25,288 bases of DNA, taken from positions 1-25,288 of the forward strand of contig JBILVB010000037.1 of NCBI GenBank assembly GCA_044370695.1. Reading direction: 5' to 3'. Numbering within the stretch: position 1 is the first letter of the stretch; each line of letters starts with the position of its first letter. Both the position numbers and the translations under genes were made by a program. Under the pieces are notes generated by a model. It ran no database searches and was not told the origin of the DNA. It worked only from the letters and a program-made list of their open reading frames with translations. Shown here in pieces: positions 19,600 through 25,288 of the stretch. Source of the stretch: JBEIFW01 sp044370695. GTDB lineage: Bacteria > Actinomycetota > Acidimicrobiia > Acidimicrobiales > Ilumatobacteraceae.

Positions 19600-20250
19600 G
19601 TGATCGTGTTGGCGCATCGTGGGGCGTCCGCCCGGGAACGGGAGAACACCCTGGCGGCGTTCGCCCTCGCCCGCACCCTCGGCGCCGACGGCGTCGAACT
19701 GGACGTCCGCCGCTCGGCCGACGGGCGCCTCGTCGTGCACCACGACCCGCTGCCGGCCGGCCCGGTCCCGGATCACGTGCCCACCCTGGTCGAGGCGCTC
19801 GACACGTGTGCCGGCCTGCTGGTCAACGTCGAGATCAAGAACGCCGAGGGCGAACCCGACTTCGATCCCGACCGCCGCCTGGCGCTCGACGTGGTCGCCC
19901 TGCTCGCCGGACGCCGGGACCGTGTGCTCGTGTCGTCGTTCGACCTCGCGACGATCGACGCGGTGCGCGCCGCCGACCCGTCGATCCCGACCGCCTGGCT
20001 CGTCGTCGGGATCGACGACGACACCCTCGGGGTGCTGCTCGACCACGGCCACCGGGTCCTGCACCCGTGGCATGGATCCGTGACCGTAGCGGTGCTGGCC
20101 GACGCCCACCGGCGGGGGATCGCGGTCAACGTCTGGACCTGCGACGACCCGGCGCGCATCGCCGAGCTCGCCCGCTGGGGGATCGACGGCGTGTGCACCA
20201 ACGTGCCCGACGTTGCGCTCAGGGTGCGGGGCGAGGTCGCACCAGGCTGA
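19600..20250 (+). CDS. Glycerophosphodiester phosphodiesterase (UgpQ-like, cytosolic)
   Basis: 216 residues of the GDPD TIM-barrel family, which hydrolyses glycerophosphodiesters to glycerol-3-phosphate and an alcohol. Catalytic landmarks: LAHRGASARERENTLAAF (His-Arg and Glu), GVELDVRRSADGRLVVHHDPL (Glu, Asp, His), NVEIKN, and a C-terminal VNVWTCDDPARIAELARWGIDGVCTNVPD. No signal peptide, so it is cytosolic. It is at the short end of the family, with a reduced loop after HHDPL. The GTG at 19600 is preceded by GGAGGG. The 3' end overlaps the convergent lipid-kinase gene by 32 bp. Confidence 0.88.
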   Translation: MIVLAHRGASARERENTLAAFALARTLGADGVELDVRRSADGRLVVHHDPLPAGPVPDHVPTLVEALDTCAGLLVNVEIKNAEGEPDFDPDRRLALDVVALLAGRRDRVLVSSFDLATIDAVRAADPSIPTAWLVVGIDDDTLGVLLDHGHRVLHPWHGSVTVAVLADAHRRGIAVNVWTCDDPARIAELARWGIDGVCTNVPDVALRVRGEVAPG

Positions 20251-21166
20251 CCGCCTCGGGCAGATGCCGCACCTCGAGCAGGCCGGTCTCGCCGAGCGGT
20301 TCGCCGTCGACCTGGTACGGCGTTCGTGCACCGCCGAGGACCTCGACCGACAGCCCGGTCAGGTCGGTCCGGACCCCGACGTCGGGTCCCTCCGGGATCC
20401 CCCCGCCGCGCAGCGCCCGGGCCAGGTTGCCGACGAGCGCTCGCGCTTCGAGCGAGCGAAACGTGACCGCCACGAGGCCCCGGTCGAGGGTGGCCGCCGG
20501 CGACAGCTCCAGTGGACGGTTGCCCAGGAACGTGTACGGGTTCGTGTTCAGCACGATCGTGAACGCCCCCTCGTCGATCGTGCCGTCGGCGAACCGGAGC
20601 CGGTGCTGCGGGCGCCGGCGGTCGGCCACCGAGGCCCACGTGCGCAGTCCCGCCCAGATGAACAGCGGGTGCCCCAACCAGCGCTTCAGGGAACCGTGGC
20701 GCTCCACCAACGACACCACGGCGGCATCGAAACCGATACCGATGTGGAAGCAGAACACCCGGCCCGACACCGCGCCGAGCCCGACCCGGTCGATCTGGCC
20801 CGCCGCCATCGCGTCGGCGAGGACCCCGGCGGCTCGCACCGGGTCGTTCGGGAGGCCCAGCGACCGGGCGAAGACGTTCGTCGAACCGCCCGGTAGGCAC
20901 CCGAGTGCCGTCCGGCTGCCGACGATCCCGTTGGCGACCTCGTTCACCGTGCCGTCGCCCCCGAAGGCGACCACGACGTCGACGCCCCGGTTGGCCGCGT
21001 CCTGGGCGAACCGGGTCGCGTGGCCCCGCCGGTTGGTCACCCGGACCGTGACGTCGTTGGTCTCGGCGAGCACCTGCTCGATGAGCACCCGGTTGCGCGC
21101 GGTCACCGACGATGCGAACGCGTTGACGATCAGCAGCACGCGCAAGGCAATGACGGTAGTCACCAC
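20219..21166 (-). CDS. Diacylglycerol kinase-like lipid kinase (DAGK_cat/YegS family)
   Basis: 315 residues. The nucleotide-binding motif FGGDGTVNEVANGI is near residue 68, with the preceding NAFASSVTARN as the family's opening. LPGGSTNVFARSLGLP follows as the second conserved block; then FHIGIGFDAAVV and a C-terminal beta-sandwich ending QVDGEPLGE. Members phosphorylate diacylglycerol or related lipids; the exact lipid cannot be read from sequence. The start is taken at the GTG of 21166, but an in-frame GTG one codon later is equally possible. Nothing resembling a ribosome site is near. It is convergent with the GDPD gene and divergent from etfB. Confidence 0.88.
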   Translation of the reverse strand: MVTTVIALRVLLIVNAFASSVTARNRVLIEQVLAETNDVTVRVTNRRGHATRFAQDAANRGVDVVVAFGGDGTVNEVANGIVGSRTALGCLPGGSTNVFARSLGLPNDPVRAAGVLADAMAAGQIDRVGLGAVSGRVFCFHIGIGFDAAVVSLVERHGSLKRWLGHPLFIWAGLRTWASVADRRRPQHRLRFADGTIDEGAFTIVLNTNPYTFLGNRPLELSPAATLDRGLVAVTFRSLEARALVGNLARALRGGGIPEGPDVGVRTDLTGLSVEVLGGARTPYQVDGEPLGETGLLEVRHLPEAVSLVRPRPAP

Positions 21167-21216
21167 GGGCGCCTTCGTTGGCCCCAGCCCCGGCCGGTCG
21201 GTCAGAATCCCCGGTC

Positions 21217-21993
21217 ATGAACATCGTCGTCTGCGTGAAGCAGATCCCGGACCCGGCCAGCCCGGGCGCCCTGGACGCTTCGACCAACACGCTCAAGCGG
21301 GACGGCAAGCTCATCCTCGACGAGTCCGACAGCTACGGAGTCGAGATGGCGCTGCAACTCGCCGAGAAGGCCGGTGGTGGCACCGTGAGCCTGGTGTCGA
21401 TGGCGCCCAACGGTGAGGTGTCCGGCCTGCGCACGGCGCTGGCGATGGGGGCGGCCAAGGCCGTGCTCGTGTCGGACCCGGCGCTGCGGGGCTCCGATGC
21501 CCTCACCACCGCCAAGGTCCTGGCCAAGGCCGTCGAGCGGGCCGGTGGTGCCGATCTCGTGATCGCCGCCACCGAGTCCTCGGACGGCTACACGGGCACC
21601 GTGCCCGAGCAGATGGCCGAGTTGCTCGGCCTGCCGTCGGTCACGTTCGCCAAGAAGGTCGACATCGCCGCCGGTGCGCTCAGCGTGCATCGCCAGACCG
21701 AGTCCGGGTTCGACGAGGTGACGTGCCCGCTGCCGGCGCTCATCTCGGTGACGGCCGGCGTGGTCGAGCCTCGCTACCCGAGCTTCAAGGGCATCATGGC
21801 CGCCAAGTCCAAGCCGGTCGACACCGTCACGGCGGGCGACCTCGGGGTCACCCCGGTGGGCTGGGCGGGAGCGAACCAGCAGATCGTCGGGGTTGCCGCC
21901 GCCGAGGCGCGCAAGGCCGGCGAGGTCGTGGAGGACGACGGCGAAGGCTTCACCAAGGTCGTCGCGTTCCTCGAGAACCTGAAGGTCATCTGA
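21217..21993 (+). CDS. etfB: Electron transfer flavoprotein beta subunit
   Basis: 258 residues. N-terminus MNIVVCVKQIPDP, then LDESDSYGVEMALQLAE, the AMGAAKAVLVSD segment and the AMP-binding region DLVIAATESSDGYTGTVPEQMAELLGLP. The ETF-beta signature VEPRYPSFKGIMAAKSKPV follows. With EtfA it forms the FAD-containing heterodimer that takes electrons from acyl-CoA and other dehydrogenases and passes them to ETF:quinone oxidoreductase. A CAGAAT hexamer ends 8 nt before the ATG, so the message may be leaderless or nearly so. etfA follows after 18 nt. Confidence 0.96.
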   Translation: MNIVVCVKQIPDPASPGALDASTNTLKRDGKLILDESDSYGVEMALQLAEKAGGGTVSLVSMAPNGEVSGLRTALAMGAAKAVLVSDPALRGSDALTTAKVLAKAVERAGGADLVIAATESSDGYTGTVPEQMAELLGLPSVTFAKKVDIAAGALSVHRQTESGFDEVTCPLPALISVTAGVVEPRYPSFKGIMAAKSKPVDTVTAGDLGVTPVGWAGANQQIVGVAAAEARKAGEVVEDDGEGFTKVVAFLENLKVI

Positions 21994-22011
21994 GGTCGGG
22001 AGGACGACGAC

Positions 22012-22980
22012 ATGGCCATTTCCACCATCTGGGTCCTCGCCGAGGCGTCGGGCGGTTCGCCCACGTCGGGCACCCTCGAACTGCTCACCAAGGCCCGATC
22101 GCTCGGCGCGTCGTCCGTGGCCGCGTGGATCGGCGGTGACGGCGACGCCGTCGCCGGCGCCCTCGGCGAGTACGGCGCCACCACCGTGTACGCCACCGGC
22201 GATCTCGGGGGCAAGCTCCCCGGTGTCGCGGTGTCGGCCGCCATGGCGGCCGTGATCGGAGGCGGCACGACGCCGGACCTGATCCTGTTCCCGCAGAGCT
22301 ACACCGGCCGCGACGTGGCCGCACGGCTCTCGGTGAAGCTCGACCGCACCGTGCTCACGAACAACTTCGACCTCGCGGCCGACGGCGACACCGTCACGGT
22401 CACCACCGCCATCTTCGGCGGCAACACGCTGGTCACCTCCAGCTTCTCGGGCGCGGCGCCCCACCTGGCGTTGTTCCGGCCGAAGTCCTTCGCCGCCGAG
22501 GCGGCCGGCGGTAGCCCCGCTGCCGTCGTGGCTGCACCGGTGCCCGATCTGGGCGCTACCGGCGGGGCCTCGGTCACGGCCGTCCACGTCGAGGAGTCGA
22601 CCGGTCCCAAGCTCGACGAGGCCGACATCGTCGTGTCGGGCGGCCGAGGTCTGGGCGAGTCTGGCAAGTACGAGATGATCGAGGCCCTGGCCAAGCTGCT
22701 CAAGGCGGCTCCGGGTGCCTCGCGGGCGATCGTCGACGCCGGCTGGGTTCCCTACAGCTACCAGGTCGGCCAGACGGGCAAGGTCGTGAAGCCGAACGTC
22801 TACATCGCCGCCGGCATCTCGGGTGCCACCCAGCACATGGTGGGGATGAAGGGCTCCAAGCACATCATCGCCATCAACAAGGACAAGGAAGCGCCGATCT
22901 TCGGCATCGCCGACCTCGGCATCGTGGGCGACGTCCACAAGGTGCTGCCCAAGCTCATCGAGGCCCTGCAGGGTCGCTGA
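22012..22980 (+). CDS. etfA: Electron transfer flavoprotein alpha subunit
   Basis: 322 residues. The N-terminal domain I begins MAISTIWVLAEASGGSPTSG. The C-terminal FAD-binding domain has DIVVSGGRGLGESGKYEMIE, SRAIVDAGWVPYSYQVGQTG, VKPNVYIAAGISGATQHMVG and IIAINKDKEAPIFGIADLGI, which is the complete ETF-alpha signature. A ribosome site GGGAGGA lies shortly upstream of the ATG. The partner is EtfB, encoded immediately upstream. The 3' end overlaps the convergent HAD gene by 26 bp. Confidence 0.97.
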   Translation: MAISTIWVLAEASGGSPTSGTLELLTKARSLGASSVAAWIGGDGDAVAGALGEYGATTVYATGDLGGKLPGVAVSAAMAAVIGGGTTPDLILFPQSYTGRDVAARLSVKLDRTVLTNNFDLAADGDTVTVTTAIFGGNTLVTSSFSGAAPHLALFRPKSFAAEAAGGSPAAVVAAPVPDLGATGGASVTAVHVEESTGPKLDEADIVVSGGRGLGESGKYEMIEALAKLLKAAPGASRAIVDAGWVPYSYQVGQTGKVVKPNVYIAAGISGATQHMVGMKGSKHIIAINKDKEAPIFGIADLGIVGDVHKVLPKLIEALQGR

Positions 22981-23644
22981 GCGACGGCTCGCTGCGCAGC
23001 AACTGGTCGATCACGCCGGGCAGCCGTCCGGGGTGATCGATCACTGCCGCGCATCCGGCACGGTGCAGTTCGTCGACCGTGCCGTATCCCCAGGTGACGC
23101 CGACGCAGGCGATCCCGATCCGCGCGGCGCCCTCGCCGTCGTGCCGACGGTCGCCGACGAGCACGGCGTGGTCGCCCGGGGTGCGCCCCAGCCGTTCGAG
23201 CGCCAGGTGCACCACTTGGTGCTTGTGGCGGATCGTGTCGTCGTCGGACGCGCCGGCGACGGCGACGAAGCGTCCCGACAGGCCGTGGTGCTCGAGCACG
23301 AGCCGGGCGGCACCTTCGTTCTTCGAGGTCGCGACACCGAGCGTGATGTCGCGGTCGGCCAACGCGTCGAGTGCGGCGGCGATGCCCGGGTAGAGGACGT
23401 TCTCGGCGAATCCCGTCGCTTTGTAGTGGCGCCGGTAGGCCGCGACGGCTTCGGCGACCCGGTGCTGCGGAACGCCCAGCGTGGGCAGCACGTCCGCGAG
23501 CGGCGGCCCGACCAGGTCGGCGGGGGGCACCACCGGCGGCGGGCCCAGTCCGAGTTCGGCGAACGCTGCGGCGTAGGACGACAGGATCCCCGGCAACGGA
23601 TCCGACAGCGTTCCGTCGAGGTCGAACAGGACGATGCGGCGCAC
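22955..23644 (-). CDS. HAD-family phosphatase (phosphoglycolate-phosphatase-like)
   Basis: 229 residues. HAD motif I is FDLDGTLSD with Asp8 and Asp10, motif II is GVATSKN, and motif III/IV is HAVLVGDRRHDGEGAA. A helical cap lies at about residues 18-80. The layout fits subfamily IA phosphatases such as Gph/PpaX-like proteins; the substrate cannot be assigned. The GTG at 23644 follows a TAGGGT hexamer by 6 nt on the minus strand, predicting a leaderless mRNA from a promoter shared with the divergent flavoenzyme gene. Confidence 0.88.
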   Translation of the reverse strand: MRRIVLFDLDGTLSDPLPGILSSYAAAFAELGLGPPPVVPPADLVGPPLADVLPTLGVPQHRVAEAVAAYRRHYKATGFAENVLYPGIAAALDALADRDITLGVATSKNEGAARLVLEHHGLSGRFVAVAGASDDDTIRHKHQVVHLALERLGRTPGDHAVLVGDRRHDGEGAARIGIACVGVTWGYGTVDELHRAGCAAVIDHPGRLPGVIDQLLRSEPSLSDPAGPR

Positions 23645-23650
23645 CTCGCC

Positions 23651-23660
23651 ACCCTACGAT
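23651..23660. promoter_or_regulatory. Symmetric bidirectional promoter with overlapping -10 elements
   Basis: The 10-bp sequence ACCCTACGAT carries TACGAT on the plus strand (23655-23660) and TAGGGT on the minus strand (23656-23651); the two share the central TA. Each is exactly 6 nt from a GTG start (23667 plus, 23644 minus), so both genes should be leaderless and compete for polymerase. Confidence 0.6.
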
Positions 23661-23666
23661 CGTCGG

Positions 23667-24971
23667 GTGGACGCGCCGCCCGTGTGGAGGAACTGGGCCC
23701 GCAACCAGCGCGCCGTCCCGGCGTCGATCCGCCGGCCGAGCTCGGAGGAGGAGCTCGCCGCCACGGTCCGGCGGGCGGCGGATCACGGCCGGGTCGTGCG
23801 GGTCGCCGGCAGTGGGCACAGCTTCTCGGGCACCGTGGTCACCGACGGCGAGCTGATCCTGCTCGACCGCTACGGGGACGTCGTCGCCGTCGACCCCTCG
23901 GCGATGACGGTCACCGTGCAGGCCGGGATCCCGCTGCACCGGCTCAACGCCGCGCTGCTCGCCCGAGGGCTCGCCCTGCCCAATCTCGGCGACATCGACC
24001 GCCAGACGATCGCCGGGGCGATCGCGACGGCGACCCACGGCACCGGGGTGCGCCACCACGGCATCGCCAGCCAGGTCGTCGGCCTGCGCCTCGTCACCGG
24101 GGACGGCGGCATCGTCGACTGCAGCGCCGGGCAGGAGCCCGAGGTGTTCCACTGCGCCCGGGTCGGTCTCGGCGCGCTGGGCGTCGTGTCGACGGTGACG
24201 CTCGCCGTCGTACCGGCGTTCCTCCTCCACGCCGTCGAGCGGGCCGCCGATCTCGACGAGACGCTCGACGGTCTCGACGAGCACCTCGCCCGCAACGAGC
24301 ATCTCGAGCTCTACTGGTTCCCGCACACCGACCGGGCGCTCGTGAAGGCGAACAACCGGGTGCTCGACCGGGCGCCCGACCGGCCGCGCTGGCGCGAGGC
24401 GCTCGACGACGAGGTGCTCGCCAACGGGGTGTTCGGCCTCGGGTGCCGACTCGGCGCCCGGTTCCCCGCGGTGGTCCCACGTCTGGCCCGGCTGGCCGCG
24501 GCGGCCGTCGGGGCGGACTACGTCGACGACTCGGCCAAGGTGTTCACCTCGCCGCGGCGTGTCCGCTTCCAGGAGCTCGAGTACTCGGTGCCGTTGGCGG
24601 CCGGACCGGCGTGCCTGCGAGCCATCCGCCGGCTCGTCGAGGCCCACGACCGTCCGGTCAGCTTCCCGGTCGAGATGCGGTTCCTCGCCGGCGACGACAT
24701 CCCGCTGTCGACCGCCTACGGCGAGGCGCGCGCGTACCTGGCGCTGCACACCTACCGAGGCGCACCCGATGCCGTGTACTTCCGGGAGGCCGAGACGATC
24801 CTGCGGGACCACGGCGGCCGGCCCCACTGGGGCAAGCTCCACCGCTGCCGGGCCGACGACCTGCGCCCCCGCTATCCCGAGTGGGACCGGTTCCAGGCGG
24901 TGCGCCAGCGGCTCGATCCCGAGGGTCGGTTCCTCAACGACTACACCCGACGGGTCCTCGTCAGCTCGTAG
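23667..24971 (+). CDS. FAD-linked aldonolactone oxidase-type flavoenzyme (GULO/ALO family)
   Basis: 434 residues. The PCMH-type FAD domain is at 20-190: VRVAGSGHSFSGTVVTDG (the GxGHSxS region that contacts or covalently binds FAD), VDPSAMTVTVQAGIPLHRLN, LGDIDRQTIAGAIATATHGTG. The C-terminal ALO domain ends with GGRPHWGKLH, the HWxK motif of L-gulonolactone/D-arabinonolactone/alditol oxidases, followed by RYPEWDRFQAVRQRLDPEGRFLND. It should oxidise an aldonolactone or polyol; which one is unknown. I start at GTG 23667, where similarity begins and which follows a -10 hexamer by 6 nt. The 3' end overlaps the convergent SpoU gene by 31 bp. Confidence 0.88.
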   Translation: MDAPPVWRNWARNQRAVPASIRRPSSEEELAATVRRAADHGRVVRVAGSGHSFSGTVVTDGELILLDRYGDVVAVDPSAMTVTVQAGIPLHRLNAALLARGLALPNLGDIDRQTIAGAIATATHGTGVRHHGIASQVVGLRLVTGDGGIVDCSAGQEPEVFHCARVGLGALGVVSTVTLAVVPAFLLHAVERAADLDETLDGLDEHLARNEHLELYWFPHTDRALVKANNRVLDRAPDRPRWREALDDEVLANGVFGLGCRLGARFPAVVPRLARLAAAAVGADYVDDSAKVFTSPRRVRFQELEYSVPLAAGPACLRAIRRLVEAHDRPVSFPVEMRFLAGDDIPLSTAYGEARAYLALHTYRGAPDAVYFREAETILRDHGGRPHWGKLHRCRADDLRPRYPEWDRFQAVRQRLDPEGRFLNDYTRRVLVSS

Positions 24972-25288
24972 CAGGCGATCGCCGCGGCCGCGCCGACGTT
25001 GAGCGAGTCGACCGCCCCGCTCATCGGGATCCGGGCGACGAGGTCGACCGCCGCCAGCGTCTCGGCGGTCAGCCCGGGACCCTCGGACCCGAGCACGAGC
25101 GCCACGGGGTCGTCGCCCGACAGCACGAGGCGGTCGATCGGTGGAGCCTCGGGGGCCGGGGTGAGCGCGACGGTCGTGAAGCCGTGCGTGGCGAGCACCT
25201 GCAAGCCGGCCGGGAACCGTCCGGTGACGGCGTACGGCAGCGCGTACACCTCGCCCATCGCCACCCGGGCGGCGCGCCGGTAGAGCGG
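24941..25288 (-). CDS. SpoU/TrmH-family RNA 2'-O-methyltransferase, C-terminal part (cut by window edge)
   Basis: The last 115 codons of a gene that enters from the right edge. Reading from the edge: PLYRRAARVAMGEVYALPYA, then ALVLGSEGPGLTAETL (SpoU motif 2) and IPMSGAVDSLNVGAAAAIAC (motif 3). Together the latter two form the trefoil-knot S-adenosylmethionine pocket. The family methylates the ribose 2'-OH of tRNA or rRNA; the target cannot be decided from the tail. The frame is open through the edge, so the start is outside the window. Confidence 0.9.
   Translation of the reverse strand, partial: PLYRRAARVAMGEVYALPYAVTGRFPAGLQVLATHGFTTVALTPAPEAPPIDRLVLSGDDPVALVLGSEGPGLTAETLAAVDLVARIPMSGAVDSLNVGAAAAIACYELTRTRRV

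Noticed and set aside
19806..21416. 536-codon plus-strand open frame across the GDPD and lipid-kinase genes
   Set aside because: It crosses three well-supported genes in a shifted or antisense frame and shows only Arg/Pro/Ser-rich sequence.

Overview
The window is about 25 kb of GC-rich, densely packed actinobacterial chromosome. Several features point to an actinobacterium outside the well-studied genera, most likely an Acidimicrobiia-type lineage: two WhiB proteins (WhiB7 and WhiB1 types), a PdtaS-type kinase convergent with whiB1 as in mycobacteria, a DUF3107 protein, a DUF222-HNH (13E12-type) gene with an actinobacterial SOS box, and many start codons placed 6 nt after a -10 hexamer (leaderless transcripts). 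The lineage is inferred from gene content, not from a phylogenetic marker. I saw no tRNA, rRNA, CRISPR array, insertion sequence or phage.

Layout. (a) 1-2385, minus strand: whiB7 with a complete-looking attenuation leader (promoter with an AT box, 56-codon uORF, antiterminator, intrinsic terminator), then a TlpA/ResA-like lipoprotein thioredoxin, a CcdA-like thiol transporter and the start of a poly-gamma-glutamate-hydrolase-like gene; the last three overlap at their ends. (b) 2404-3580, plus: a zinc alcohol dehydrogenase divergent from whiB7. (c) 3581-5024: a decayed stretch with a frameshifted NHL-repeat fragment, a small membrane protein candidate and an FHA/ABC-2 gene that has lost its middle. 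(d) 5095-6458: a LexA-box-controlled DUF222-HNH nuclease gene. (e) 10950-6506, minus: a selenocysteine operon selA - DUF2252 - selB, with a 47-bp tandem duplication at the selA/DUF2252 junction. (f) 11002-13163: fxsA coupled to a degenerate-GGDEF/EAL protein. (g) 13136-17531: a SufR-like regulator divergent from mrp, then a DUF3107 gene and two ArsA-like ATPases. (h) 17572-19517: pdtaS convergent with whiB1. (i) 19600-25288: a glycerophosphodiesterase, a diacylglycerol-kinase-like lipid kinase, etfB-etfA, a HAD phosphatase divergent from an aldonolactone-oxidase-type flavoenzyme, and the 3' part of a SpoU methyltransferase.

Functional themes. Several genes deal with redox or iron-sulfur chemistry (two WhiB, SufR-like, Mrp, CcdA/TlpA, ETF). 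The selA/selB pair means the cell probably decodes UGA as selenocysteine, although selC and selD are not in this window. The protein encoded inside the sel operon carries kinase-fold catalytic motifs in an unusual order and is the best candidate here for an undescribed function. The whiB7 leader is the best-resolved regulatory device. Four convergent gene pairs overlap at their 3' ends by 26-32 bp, which leaves no room for ordinary terminators between them.
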